A stretch of DNA of 64,000 nt from Hemerocallis citrina (lineage: Eukaryota; Streptophyta; Magnoliopsida; Asparagales; Asphodelaceae), in NCBI GenBank assembly GCA_017893485.1, contig CM030363.1, positions 82,376,230 to 82,440,229 on the forward strand, written 5' to 3'. Both the position numbers and the translations under genes were made by a program. Below the pieces are notes generated by a model. That model was not told the DNA's origin. It made no database searches and saw only the letters and a program-made list of their open reading frames with translations. Positions 11,560 through 24,294 of the stretch are shown here, one piece after another; the first letter of the stretch is position 1, and each line of letters starts with the position of its first letter.

Positions 11560-14500
11560 TGTAACGGTCCGAATTTCAAACACTGGTAATTCGTAGCACA
11601 AAAATGATCTTTACTTCAACTTTGTACAAAAATACAAGGAATTTAAAAAAAAAAAAATCTTTACAATGTCATATTTTACAACATGCAGAGGAAAATTACA
11701 CAAAATATATACAATTTATAACATTAAACACCTTCAATTCTGCAACGGTCATCCACACCAAACTCATATCCTCGTCTCTTGCTAATTCGAGTCCTACACT
11801 TGAAAACTGCGGGAACGTCAATTGCATACAACTGACGCAATGCTATAATACAGAGATTCCTCTATTTTAATAATCACAAACTTGAATGCAGAAACAGACT
11901 GTGAATTGTGACTAACCAAAATATGTCAGTGTATGATATGAACTTAATGACTAATGCAGACATTCATACATACGATGCAACACGAATGCGCACTTGTTCG
12001 GATTCTATGCATCTCATACTACATAGGTCCGAGTGCAAGCCCTTAATGTACTCATTATAGGGTTCAATCTCTCGTTATGAAAATCCTACTACGGTGACAA
12101 AAATAAGGTTTAGACGTCCCACGAGTACGGATTCCAGTCTCGGAATCCACCGCCCGACTATACAGAATCCTCGTCGTGCAAACATTCCGCAAGTGCCGCT
12201 CTAGCATGGAATATATTGGAGATATGCCTCCTATCCACCCAACTATTCATGACCCGAAATCCACCGCGCGATCAATCAAAATCCTTGATTTAGTTAAGGC
12301 TCGTCTCGCTCTGCAAGCAATCACAGTTCTGGAATCTACTGCTGGACTAGATCTATAGTCCCGAAATCCACTGTCCGACTATATAGAGACGCCTTACTTA
12401 TGTTTGCCCAAGTCTCATCACATCTACCTTTCGAGTGTCTGTCCTTAGTTCAATTATAGTTTTCATGGCCTAGAGTTAGCTTATCCTGTCGGACTTAAAC
12501 TCACGCATCGAAAATTCAGGTCCATATTGATCATTTCTCAAAATTCATTAGAATTTGCCGGTCACTACGGGTCTCGCTCAGCTCCTAGAACCATACATCT
12601 CAATTCAGAGATCTTTAGGTTATTCATAACCCCTTTTATAATATTTCTCATTTATTATAAATCATTTTATTTTCTTATTCATTCTCTTTTAGTTCATCTA
12701 TCTCAAACAATTAGATAACTTCTTATCATAAGATATCAATAATACTTTAATTCGATAAAATCTTTTTAAATGTCATACGTTTACTTTTCCACACTTTCAT
12801 TCTTTGATTATTTCTTAATTCGTCATCTAGCACAATTACATAAATTTCACATTTAAACTCGTTTTCATACGATACAAAAATTCTAGAATCAATCTAGATT
12901 GAAACCATCATACTTCAATCTCTGAACGAAATAGCTCCCAAAAATTTTACTTCTTAAAGTAATTTAATTTACAATGTAATTTGTCCACAAAATAATCCTT
13001 GAATTAATATATATAATTTTGCCAAAATATTCTATTAATATCCCATATTAATTTTAAACTTTTCCTCAAGGAAACAAGTGATTTATAAAATAAAAACACA
13101 AAAAACCCCCCCTACCAGGATCAAACAAGGCACCGAAAGCGCCCAAAAACCACCCCCGCTAACCAAAAGTCTAACTCAATGTTGGTGTACAAATGACTCA
13201 AAAAATTTTCTATATGTCTCGGTTACTGTTTGGAAAATAAACACAATTTTTTTAAAAGGGAAAAAAAACCCAGAGCCCCCAAGGACTCGAACCCGCAACC
13301 AGTCGAGCCTATTCGCACGTGCATAGTGCACAGTGCTGAAAAACAACGAACAACCAGTAAGTCCAAGAGGATTTGTTGTCTACAATAGCACAGAATTTAT
13401 TTTTGAATGTGAAACTCTCTGTTTCACATCAAAGATAATAATTTAGCGATAATATGATTCTACAATCACTCTCACATCTTCTATACACTATATTACGAAT
13501 TCTAATAAATTTCCAGATGGGAACTTATTTATTTTAGCACATTTCAACATGAATTTGTGTTCATCTCAATCTACTTAGAATTAATATAGAAGTTTAACAC
13601 ACAATTGCATGCATAAATTTTACATTCAATGAGTTAATTTCATAGCAACAAACAAAATCACATGGATAATATTCATACAATAAAATTAGACAAGCAATCA
13701 TCTATAACATTGCACAAACATGTAACATAATTACTATGACACATGTTATTAAAGATGAAATTTCTCCTATATTGATTTAGACATAATCTTAAGAATATCC
13801 CTAAACATACATATTTCAAATAGGAATTTAATGATCATGTAAATATATTTATATCTACACATGCATAATCTACAAGGCATTAGAAAATAGTAGAAACACC
13901 CACCTTTTTTATGAATCCCTGCAATTGAAACTCCTAACAACAAAACTACAAGCTTCCTCCCCTCCAAAAGCACTCCAAAATTTGCGATTCTCTCTCCTAA
14001 AAGAAATTAGCCGGAATTTCTCTACTTCTCTCTTTACACATTTTTTTAAAAAATAAATGAGGGAGGAGGAAATGAAGGAGGGCTTTTAGTTACAAAAAAT
14101 ATTAACTATCCATGATGCAAAAGTAACCACCCATTACCCCCTTACCTCAAAAAATTCAAATTTCCCCCTTTTGTTGTATGGCCGGCCAATAAAGAGTGTG
14201 GGGTTGTGGACGGGTTTGTATAATTTTATACATGCATATGAGAGTATAGGATTTATTACGTGTGTAGCACATTTATTTATTATAAGTGGGATTAAAGTAA
14301 TTCTACCAAGGATTCAAACCCAACATATTAAATTTAAGCATAAAATATCAATATACACATTTTATTGATTTCATAAAAAAATTATACGTAATTTACACGT
14401 GTATTAAAAACACGTGCAATGCACGTAAAAACACAAAGATTAAGATTAATATTTGAGTTGGCTCAAAATAGGAGAAAATAAATTTTGAGAGGATGGAAAA

Positions 14501-14640
14501 ATATATAAATGATTGAAATACAAAATACGTCAAAACGTTTATATTAATAATGTTACGGATATTAACGTAACCGTACAAAATATATGTGCGTAACACATGT
14601 AGAGCAAAATTGTCATAATTCAATTTTGCGGGGTGTTACA
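11560..14640 (-). mobile_element. Element D: solo LTR (3.1 kb)
   Basis: The borders are exact. The 5-base duplication TTCGT lies at 11555-11559 and 14641-14645, and the ends are TGTAACGG (plus) and GGGTGTTACA. On the minus strand it begins TGTAACACCCCG. It carries the shared module (rc of CATAGAATCCGAACAAGTGC, about 11996-12015) and a tRNA-like module near 13258-13370. No gag or pol remnant is present, so it is a solo LTR left by recombination of a full element. Its reading frames (for example 13078-13326 and 13767-13973) are not supported. Confidence 0.9.
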
Positions 14641-14645
14641 TTCGT

Positions 14646-15021
14646 CGACCAGTTCTTCTTCCACCGAGGTTAATTTAGATGTAGACAATGATGTTGAGTC
14701 TAGGCGTTTCACTAGAGGAGAGAAGGGTAAGATGTAGTTGGTTGTTCCACTATTGTGGAGATGGTCGTTGAGCTTGAGCAAGATAGCGAATGTGTACTTA
14801 AGACACCGTTGTTTCTCGTTCCCAAATTGATTAGGGAATACCCTATAGTCGATCGAGATTTCCATAGGAGCAACATGGAGTATGCCGAGCCAGACCCTGT
14901 CCACACCACTGAGGCTGACTATGTCACCACTATTCTTACACGGGAAGAGCTCGCTGTGATTAGGGTGGCCTTCGGGTTTCCCTCTGTGTACAGTTTACTC
15001 TTACCTATTCCTGGAGTTAAG
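14646..15021 (+). pseudogene. PF04195-like gene, N-terminal segment (segment 2)
   Basis: This continues the gene after solo LTR D. The first frame stops at about 14733. A second open frame (14755-15021) is rich in acidic residues and ends with a TREELAVIRVAFGFP-like stretch, which resembles the beginning of the plant 'putative gypsy type transposon' domain (PF04195). The change of frame and the stop show decay. The segment ends at the GAGTTAAG target duplication of the hAT element. The PF04195-like role is unknown; the family is common in plant transposon-derived genes. Confidence 0.55.
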
Positions 15022-18000
15022 TAGGGATGGAAAACGGTTCAAACGGGTCGGGCCGGGACGAACCCGCCCGGGTTGGCCTGTGACTTGGGCGGGCTCGGGC
15101 CGGTTTGGCGACTTAGCCGGGCCGGGCCCAAACTTGATTTAGGCGACCCGCCCAACCCGTGAACCCTTTAGGGTCCAACCCGGGTCGGGTCGGGTCGACC
15201 CGCGGGTTGGCCCGTTTAGATAGATAGGTTTTTTTTTAAATAATATTTTTAGCTTAAAATAATAATAATAATAATACTAAGTAACTAATAATACTAATAA
15301 ACATTAAAAATCGTAATAATAATAATAAGATTGAAAGAGTGAAATTGGCAAAAAATTTTGAAATATTATTCATATGAATTTAAGTTATACAATTTTCACA
15401 AGTTATAATGAAATGAAGAATTCAATTCACAAATATGTTTTATACACTAACATATTTTTTATATACAATTTTAATTGACTCCAATTTTTCTAATTTAACA
15501 TAAAAAGCAAAGATATAATACAATTTCTAACGTGTCGGTCGAGTTGCTATTACAAGCAAAGCTATTGTTGTTGTTGTTGTTGTTGTTCTTCCGAAGAGTT
15601 GCTCCCACTTGTGGACGTTGATAGTGCTTTCCCTTGTGTCCTATCTTCAGCCTTCAGCCAGTCTTCTGTGCAAATGAGCATCTCCAACGAGTCAGGCTTC
15701 AAGCAATTCCTGTAATCAGTTAGAACCCTGCCGCTTGAAGAAAATGCACTCTCAGAAGCAACTGTAGAGACAGGAGGAGTTAGTAAATCTTTAGCCATAA
15801 TTGACAGAATACTAAAAGTGTGTTGTTCATGGTCTTTCCACCATTGTAAAATATCTAGTGGAGAAGTAGAAGGCTCAGAATCTTGTTGGTTATACTAATT
15901 TAATTCATTTGGTTGATTAGTCCTAGGTTTTTTGATTGAATTTGTTCAAGTAAATTAAAGGTTTTATCATCAAATTTACTTTTACCCTTACCTTTAGAAG
16001 TACCAGAAGAAGAACTAACTACAGAAGTTGTACTACTAGAAGCAAAATGTCTATCATAATAATCATACAAGTTATTTAATGCAGATTCAAACTGAACTAA
16101 AAAAGTAGCACAATCAATTACTAATTCTATATTTTCCTCAAGTAATGCAAAAAATATTTCAATCAAACCCTTCGTACCTTCTAATTTGATACGAGGATCT
16201 ATAACGGTAGCAACACAAATCAGCATAGGAGGAGGAAAATAATACTTCAAAAATTTTTGGTATGCAGGTTTTACAATCTCACCAACAAAACATTTCGTTA
16301 AATGTTTGCATCATGCTAACTAATGAAATAAAAATGCTACTGGAAGTAGATTCATATGATTTTAAAAATTTTAAAGTTACGGTTTTAAAAGGTTCTAAAA
16401 ATTTCAACAAAGATTCAGCATAAAACCAATCGTTGAGAGTCATTTCAAAATTGTGCATATTTTTTGCGATACAAAAATTATTTACAACTGCTTTTTATTC
16501 GGTAACAACATGTAGTACATCAAAAGTAGAATTCCATCGGTGTCTAACATCCTTTGGAAATCTTCTAAAAGGTACATTTTTTAGCCTACACCAAGCTTTC
16601 CAATCTTGTAATATGCTTGGACTTAATGCAATGAAATGTACACAATTTCTAATTTTAACTATATATGGATCGGCTATTTTTAATGCATCTTGAACACATA
16701 AATTTATAATATGACATGCACATCTAACATGAAAAATATTGTCAAATAGAGGGTTTAATACGGCTTTTAAAGTAGTAATTGCTACATTGTTGTTAGATGC
16801 ATTATCAAAACTAATACACATAATTTTATCGCGAATATGAAAAACATCACAAATTTCTATCATACGATTTGCTATTTCAGCGCCACTATGGGGATACGGC
16901 AACGCTGCAAGTGATATGATTCTTTTTTGAAGAATCCAATCATTGTCGATCCAATGACAGGTTATTCCCATCATTGGAATATTGTTGACACTCATCCAAC
17001 ATTACGAAGTTAAACTAACTCTACAAGTTAAACTCCATAAAATTACAATCAAAGTGTCCTTCATTTCGATGTACATTTTAAAACAATCCGATTTGCAAGT
17101 ATTTCTCGGAATTCTTCTAAAATGAGGGTTTAAGGCCATTTGGTTAAAATTTTCTAAGTCCCTACTCTCGGGATAGAAAAATGGTAACTCTTCCTTTATG
17201 ACTAATCGGGCCATTTCCCGACGAACAAGATCGGGATCATAAGGGTGGTTATCAACTAGACTGGTCCTAGGGTTGATTTTTTGTTGGCCTTGTAGGTCAG
17301 TAAGAAGGTCTTTATGGTTATATTGGATGTGTCTACTAATTGTACCGGTGCCATCACCCCTCTTGAATTTGTATGTTTTACCACATGTTGTACAAACTTT
17401 CAAATATATTCCCGGAGTATGTTCATCTGAGATATAATCGTAAAACTTATGCCAATTACTAGTTTCTCCTCTACTTTTCCTACTACTATGGGGTTGTGTG
17501 GTTTCGGTTGGTTGTTGTTGTTCTTCTTCTCCTTCTAATTGTATGTCACCTACGAACTCGTCGGGTGCACCCCATTGTTGGGTAGGAGGATCATGGTATT
17601 CTTGGGCGGACTCACTAGTTGGGACAATTGGTGGCCTACGGGAAGAGGAGGAATCTTGCCCGCAACGACCGCTACCGCGTGATCTAGACATAATGTAGTA
17701 ATGTACCAATGTATGTAAAAAAAATACACAATGTAGAAACGGTGAATTATAAAAAAAATCTAAAAAACAAGATGGTTGAGATAGAGAAGATCAAAAAACT
17801 AACAATAATTTTAACTACAACAAAAAAAAATATAACGAGAGAGGTATGAAATTTTGATACCGTTCACCGTGGAATACGCGTATGTAAAATAAACCGTAAA
17901 AATAAGAATAGAAGTAGAACTAGAAAGAAGCGCTTCGCCGATTCCGCAATTGAAGAGTTGAGGAGAGCTTGAAGGAGAATTGACGAGAGTTGAAGAGAGT

Positions 18001-18543
18001 TGAAGACGTTAAATTTTGATTTCGATATGATCGAAAATTGATCGTGTATATACCTTGTTGTAGACTTGCTTGTTGAATACTTCAATTGTTGAAAAATTCC
18101 TTAGAAATAATTTATAATAGTAGAGAGAGTAGGAGAGTAAGGTGTGAATTTTTAGGGGGTTTTGGGGGTATTTATAGGCTACAAATGTTTAAAAAAAACC
18201 CAAAAAAACAAAAAAAAAACCAAAAAAAGGCTAAAAGAGCCGTTATTGGGCTCTGTTGCACAGTGACCCAACTGGTCTCTGACCCGCGGGCCAACGGTCG
18301 ACCCGTAACGGGTCGAACGTTCGACCCGTACGGTTCCAACGGGTCGTAACTCGGGGGTTGGCGGCGGGTTGGATAGTTTTTAACGGGTTTGCGGGCCGGG
18401 TTGGATTCGTGTTTTCTTCGACCCGGGTCGACCCGTAACTGTTCACGGGTTCGACCCAAACCCGCCAAACTCTTAACCGGGTCGGGTTCAACGAGCAGGT
18501 TGTGGGTGGGTCGCCGGTTGACCAGGCCCAGTTGCCATCCCTA
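15022..18543 (-). mobile_element. hAT transposon (Ac/Tag1-like), 3.5 kb
   Basis: The terminal inverted repeats are TAGGGATGGAAA (15022-) and TAGGGATGGCAA (reverse complement of the right end, -18543). The 8-base target duplications GAGTTAAG (15014-15021) and GAGTTGAG (18544-18551) match at 7 of 8 positions. Both ends carry dense GGGTCGGG/CGACCCG subterminal repeats (about 15040-15210 and 18270-18530). A broken hAT transposase is encoded on the minus strand. The element sits inside the PF04195-like gene. Confidence 0.92.
15562..17709 (-). pseudogene. hAT transposase, broken
   Basis: The transposase cuts and pastes its own element by binding the ends and cleaving DNA. Four pieces are visible on the minus strand in order. 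17709-17002 has a low-complexity start and a BED zinc finger (VCTTCG...ISRHIQYNH). 16995-16495 has an RNase H-like core with the FDNASNN catalytic region, a CACH motif and the VRHRWNST block. 16250-15900 has the DPR motif and a serine-rich linker. 15798-15562 is the hAT C-terminal dimerisation domain (PPVSTVASESAFS...LTDYRN) and a glutamine tail. The pieces are in different frames with stops between them, so the gene is inactive unless introns explain some gaps. Length in total is near that of the family. Confidence 0.9.
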
Positions 18544-18551
18544 GAGTTGAG

Positions 18552-19019
18552 GCATGCTACATGATATTGGAGGAGTACTGCTTCTTCCCTTGTGATGCCT
18601 TCTACACGGAGCTTCGCTTACCACTTCACCCCTTTATCATAGGGATGCTCTATTGGTATAGACTGGGTCCGATGCAGCTTATGCCAAATGCGTGGAGACA
18701 CGTGGTGGGATTCATTCTACAAATTCGTAGGCTTGGGGATGAACTGAGTATCGTCATGTTTAGGCGAAACTTCAGGATTGTTCAACAGAGCAAAATGGAG
18801 GAATGTTGGAACCTTAGCCCTCGTAATAATCAGGGGGTAATCGATGTTCCCAGCCCGATTAGGTGTTGGAAGGAGAAGTTTCTCGTTGTTCGAAGTGCTA
18901 AACTGTGGGGGATTCCCACGACATGGAGGAGAATAGTTCCATCAGCGTTGAGGGCAGAGCCAGTGGTGACCGTAGCGGAGAAGAGTGTTAGTGGTTCTCT
19001 TCTCACGTTGAAGGTGTAG
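18552..19019 (+). pseudogene. PF04195-like gene, conserved domain (segment 3)
   Basis: The open frame 18561-19019 carries the family's hallmarks: an FYTELRLPLHPF stretch, then LGPMQLMPNAWRHVVGF, and further on CWKEKFLVV and WGIPTTWRR. These match the plant 'putative gypsy type transposon' domain as I know it. The left edge joins 15021 across the hAT insertion. The right edge is the TGTAG duplication of element A. In the joined sequence this TAG falls in frame, so the gene was already stopped there or the frame had shifted. No function has been established for the family; I infer a domesticated or transposon-carried gene. Confidence 0.65.
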
Positions 19020-22000
19020 TGTAACAACTGTTTTCCGTTTTCTGTATTTTTAGGTGTATTATTTTTTTCTTTTTGTGTATTTATTCTCATTGTATCTATT
19101 TTTGGTCCGTGTATTGGATCTTCATTTTCTATATATCCACCTATTTGATTTCTCGTCTCCTTATTTAATTTTCTTGAGTCAATTGTCCTATATTATTTCA
19201 TCTCTATTTGATCGGGCCATCACTTTTTCCCCATTATTTTAATTGTTCATGCCCCTTTTTTTTTAAATTCTTTTTGATACTATCTCATTATTGGTTCTAT
19301 AATACTCTAAACCCAATACCCATTAAATCCCCAAACCGAAACCCTGTATCATGTAACCCTAACACCCTATCTGCATATATATACACCCTTATATATATTC
19401 TACACTATCACCTCTCTAAAGACCGTAGCCGCTCTAACCCATCCCTCCTATCTCTCATCCCGACCTCCTAGCCCTGGCCCTATGCTCCTCCGACCTACAT
19501 TCTGCCACCGCACCCTTACATCGACATCCCGACACTCCAGAGCCACCCTCCTTCTCCGCAAACCCCGAACACCCCCTTCGTTGTGCTTCCACGATGCAGA
19601 CGTGCAGCAGCAACAGCAGCACTGTCTGCCCTGTGAGTTCCCTCCTTAAGCCAGCGATGGTAGCACTTTGCGCCAACCGCACCACGACAGCAGCCCCTCT
19701 CGTTGTCCCCCTTCCGAAGCCGTCGCTCTCGTCCGCCGTCCCGTATGGCCTTCGTCGACACGGTGCACACACCCCTCTGCCGTTGCCTTTGCTTGTGTGT
19801 TGTGCACGTGTGTTGATCTTGAGATTTTGTTTGTGGTTCGTGGGTTCGTTCGTTCGTTGTGTTCATGCCTAAGAATCCATTCACGTTATTCTTGTTCTTG
19901 CTTCGTCGTTTCCGTCGACATCTATCAGGCAAGTAACTTGATTCTGTTGCAAATACAAGTACTAAATACCACATGTAGTGTAGTTGTGTTCTAGAGACAA
20001 TTCTTATGCAAAACTCCTGTTATATCTTGTCTTTATGTGTTGATCCGCCCGTAGTTGTCTCATTACACACACGACATGAATTTAGACTTAGAGATAATCA
20101 TTTCTTGTATACATGCACGTGTTCGTGATTATGAGGTGTTGTATGATCCTGTATGCATGATATGTTCGATGTAGTATAACTCGTAGTAGACTTGTAAAAT
20201 AACCTATACCATGTTGCTTGAACATTTAGTATACCCTATTTCACGTTTTGTTATGATTTGGATGTGTTCCATATGATCTAGTTGATTTTATGCATGAAGA
20301 ATAATTCTGTCTTTATTGTTATCCCGCTTTTGTTCGGTATTTTAGACCCTATTAAGATCAGTATATGAAAATTATTTGTGAATATGAATTGTAGAGAATT
20401 TTGTTCACTTTCCAGATTTTATTACAGATCTCAGTTTCGATTTATGAGTTGCAAGTTATGGATATTTTACTAAAGATGTGTAGAAAACTACAGATTCGGT
20501 TTTATATGAATTTTGGAGAGTAATTTATTTTCATACTGATTTTAAAGGTAATATTTTAACCCAATATTTTGCTGAGTACAACTAGACTTGATTGGGATTA
20601 ATCCCTAATTTTTTGGATTTAATTAATAACTTTTATAAACTATTCTATGCTTGCAAACAACTACTACACTTACAGAATTTTCATACTGTTCAGTAAAGAA
20701 ACATAATTTCGACCTGATTCTAATTGCTTTCTATAAAAACTTTGTGAATATGAATTGTATTCTACTGTATCTATTTTATCACCCTTTTGACGGATCTGAA
20801 TTTTGATTTATATTTTGTAAGATATTGTTGTTTTAGTACCGCTGTGTTTATGATTCCAGATTTACAAAACTGTTGTATCTTGCTACTTTCTGATTTTAAT
20901 TGAATATACTATCTATGTTTGAAAATTATAAAACTTTATTTTCTGTTACTAAACATACTAGAGAATATCCCAGATTTATCTTGGATTTAATTAGTAAGTT
21001 TTTATGTTATTTCCTGTTTATGAATACAAATTTCTAATTTCTGGCTGAACAAGTTTTCTGGATACAAATCTATTTTGAGTCTTATTTTTGTAAAATACCA
21101 TATGACTTATATATATTTGTTGGATTCGGCCAAGAGTCTATTTTCTATATTTTCTGACGGATCTAGATTTGCACATTTTTAGCAACGGGAATCTCAGATT
21201 TGGTGCAGTACTGTCTTGTTCTCCTGAACTAGAATTTTCATTGTTCTATCCTTTTATGTGTTGTCTATCACCTGTACATGTTTATTTTTCAAGTTGAACC
21301 TATTACTTATTTATGTCATGTTATTCTTGTCCTGTTTGTGACACATACATGCCTGTTTGATAATAATAACAAATAATCAAGTCGGGGTTAAGAGAAAGAT
21401 CTAGTAGTGGAAAATATAGAAATGTGTACTTAGAAGGGGGTCCGTGTTTTCCACCTGTTACGTGTTCATGACTACATGATACAGGATCCTGTTTACCTGA
21501 TTATCTGCCTGCACGCTTCCCTATAGGAAGGTGTACTCGGAAGAGGACCTGTAGGTTCTACCTGTACCTATTTACCTGATTACCTGAGTGCATACTTTCC
21601 TATAGGAAGGTGTACTCGAAAGAGGACCAGTAGGTTCTACCTGTAACTGTTCCTATTCCTGTTTACCTGATCCCTGAGTACACGCCCTATAGCCTCCACT
21701 ACAAAATCTAAACGTAACTTGTTTGAATGTAACAATCATATGGTAAAAGTTTGGGATGCATGAAGTGCTACCTAGTTAGAATTAAATACAAGACGTGACA
21801 TAACATGATACCTGTTACATGCTTACCTGTACATGTTACCTGTTTACCTGTTTGCATGACACTTGATACATGTTACCTGTACCTGTGAGTATATCATGTT
21901 ACTTAAATTTTGTTTCCTGATTCACGATAGTTATCCTGCTTTGTTGACATGCTCATTCCATACTATGTTTGTTTCCGATGTTACTCTATATTTGTTTATT

Positions 22001-22473
22001 TTATTCCTATACTTGTGCATGCACTACAAGCGGCCCGTAACTTGCATTGACGGGAGTTTTGTTTTGTTTTCCTCTTCATGCAATTTATTAAATTGTAGAT
22101 TATGGAGAATAGCTGCCCGATGGAGTAGGTGATCTGAGATTTTAGATGCTGGAGTTTTTGTTATTATTATTTCCTGTTGCTTATTTTGAGTAAATGTATC
22201 TGTTACTTGGATTATTTGTATTGGGCAGTATGAGGATTATTAACTAGTTTTCAGATCTGATTTATTTGAGATTATTACAATCTGTTTCTAGTAAATTCTT
22301 GTTGGTATATTGATTCATATATGCATGCGTGGTTGACTTCTTTTGCTTCATACTCTGATTATTCCTATGAAATATTGTAAAGATCCTGACAGCTTATGGA
22401 TGATGAAAATCATTCGCTGGACTTAGTCATGTATCCGTATGCCATATCTCCTTTTGGAAAGCGGGGTGTGACA
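19020..22473 (+). mobile_element. Element A 5' LTR (3.45 kb)
   Basis: It starts TGTAACAACTG and ends GGGGTGTGACA just before the primer site. It matches the 3' LTR pieces 34879-35367, 51311-53890 and 55987-56294. A TATATATATACACCC stretch near 19374 may be the promoter. A GC-rich leader follows (19420-19870), and then a splice-donor-like CAGGCAAGTAAC at about 19927. The open frames at 19455-19994 lie in this leader and have no recognisable domain. Confidence 0.9.
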
Positions 22474-22483
22474 AGGTTTTTAG

Positions 22484-22496
22484 TGGTATCAAAGCC
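22484..22496 (+). other. Primer binding site (tRNA-iMet type)
   Basis: TGGTATCAAAGCC lies 10 bases after the LTR end. It differs by one base from the standard plant initiator-Met primer site TGGTATCAGAGC. The related element F keeps the exact form. Confidence 0.8.
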
Positions 22497-22646
22497 CAGG
22501 TTTGGCTAATGTATTAGTTTAACTGATATATTGGACAAGCTTGGCTCGATCTGGGATCGGCACAACAGTACACAAACCAAGCATACATGAATGAATTATA
22601 ATCAACTTTGATCTGGATGCTGATTGTTTTTTATCTTGTGCAGACC

Positions 22647-23629
22647 ATGGCTTGCAGAGGTTCCACTTCTCGTTCCCAAGAAGATTAGCCCGAGCTTGGG
22701 GTCATTACCAATGTGTTGGAACGGTTGATCAATATGCAGCAAAACCACAGTGACCTTGTGATGGCTGCTTTGGAAGCTGCCCGGGTTCTGCCTCCCGCTG
22801 TGCCTATGCAGGTAGCTCTCCCTCCTCGTCCGGGTACAGTCACTGATTTCATGAGGCTGCATCCTGATAGATTCTCAGGCATTGAGATGCCTTTGGAGGC
22901 AGAACAGTAGTTGATACGGACTGAGCAGTTGCTTTTGGTAGCAAGAGTTACCGATGCTGATAGAGTGGATGTGGTAACCATCCAGCTGGTGGATCTGGCC
23001 CACATTTAGTGGAGGTCCGAGTCGGAAAGGCTCGAACGACCGATTACTTGGGCCACATTCACTAGGAGCTTCTTGGAGAAGTTCTTCCCTAGCAGCACTC
23101 GAGTTGAAATTGAGCAACAGTTCCTGACCCTGAAACAGGGCTCCAGGTCTGTGGATGAGTATGCAGCGGAATTTACCAGACTTAGCCACTTCACAGCCAT
23201 TCTTGTGACAAACGAAAAGGACAGGGCTCGTAGATTCACATTGGGACTTGAGTGAGACATCGAGTGCAGCTCGTCTCCCTTCGCTTGCATACTTATGCTG
23301 AGGCTCTTGAGGCAGCTCGAGCTCATAAGCAGGCTCATGGCAGGTTGTCTCCTCCCCGGTGGACTGTTCCGCACTCTGCTGTTGTTTCTAGGCCATATGG
23401 TGGGCCAATTCGGAGGCATGTCCCAGCCCATCCTGTCAGGGCGACTCCCTACTCCTCTGTTGTTTCCCGGGGAGCTGGTTTCAGTGACTTCTGCCAGTTG
23501 GCTGGGTATGATCGCAGGGAATGTAGGTGCGCCAACTGCCGATGCTTTAGGTGTGGCTCTGCTGACCATTCAGTGTGAGATTACCCGCAGCAACGAATGG
23601 CTCTTCCAGTCGGGGGTCCAGTTCAGCAG
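22647..23629 (+). pseudogene. Element A gag, broken
   Basis: Gag forms the virus-like particle that packages the retrotransposon RNA. The ATG at 22647 starts MACRGSTSR. Identifiable pieces are a DFMRLHPDRFSG block (about 22845-22885), a FLEKFFPSSTRVEIEQQFLTL block (about 23070-23130), VDEYAAEFTRLS (about 23150-23190), and a zinc knuckle (about 23545-23590). The knuckle reads CFRCGSADH but the last cysteine of the CCHC pattern is Tyr. Stops or shifts occur at about 22687, 22908, 23009, 23253 and 23577, several explained by C-to-T changes. It is not functional. Confidence 0.85.
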
Positions 23630-24294
23630 GTAGCCCCAGCTCGTGGTCCAGTCAGGCTTCCTCCTAAGCGCCAGATTGTCGGTAAGAGGACCGCTGTTCC
23701 CAGGAGAGGTCAGAATTTCAACCTGACTGCTGCAGATGCTGAGTCAGCAGAGGGTGTTGTTGCAGGTGTTGTCCTTGTTTGCTCTTTTCCTGTTCATGTT
23801 CTTTTTTATTCCGGGGCAACCCATTCCTTTGTCTCTTCCTGCTTTGTGGCTCGCCATCAGTTGGAGTGCAGCTTTATGTCTGAGGCTTAGAACATTGTGA
23901 CAGGTGGCGATGTTGTCATTTGTTCCCAGGAGTACAGGCAGTGTCCCATAGTTATTGGTGGTGCAGATTTCAAGGCCGACCTAATTGTAATTGGGAATTC
24001 CGGATTGAACGTTATTCTCGGTATGGATTGGTTGGGTGAATCCCACGCCAGTATTGATTGCCGTGTCAAAAAATTTGTATTTCGAATCCCAGGTCACGCA
24101 GAGTTTGAGTTCCATGCCGGGAAGATGTCCCTTGGCCGAGCTGAGACTGCAGTTGATCAGGAGGTTTGTGCGATGGAATTGCACTCAAGCTGTGAGGCTG
24201 CGCCTCTAGTAGTGCGGGATTTCCTGGAAGTTTTTCAAGAAGAGTTGCCTAGCTTACCTCCTGATAGGGATGCAGAGTTCGGTATTGAAGTTTA
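23630..24294 (+). pseudogene. Element A aspartic protease region, broken
   Basis: The protease would cleave the polyprotein. The active-site motif is visible as YSGATHSF at about 23808-23831, where the first residue should be Asp; this change removes the catalytic residue. The second half (LNVILGMDWLGESHASIDC, about 24005-24060) is well conserved. A stop at 23887 separates the halves, and another follows at 24292. Confidence 0.85.

Noticed and set aside
18086..18491. Frames on both strands near the right end of the first hAT
   Set aside because: Low-complexity products of the CGACCCG subterminal repeats.
19455..19994. Several overlapping frames of 92-152 codons in the A 5' LTR
   Set aside because: They lie in the GC-rich untranslated leader, overlap on both strands and show no domain. 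Equivalent frames in the 3' LTR (51260-51768) are not conserved in sequence pattern.
22620..23189. Minus-strand frames opposite gag and pol (22602-24184)
   Set aside because: Shadows of the gypsy coding strand; the plus strand carries the recognisable motifs.
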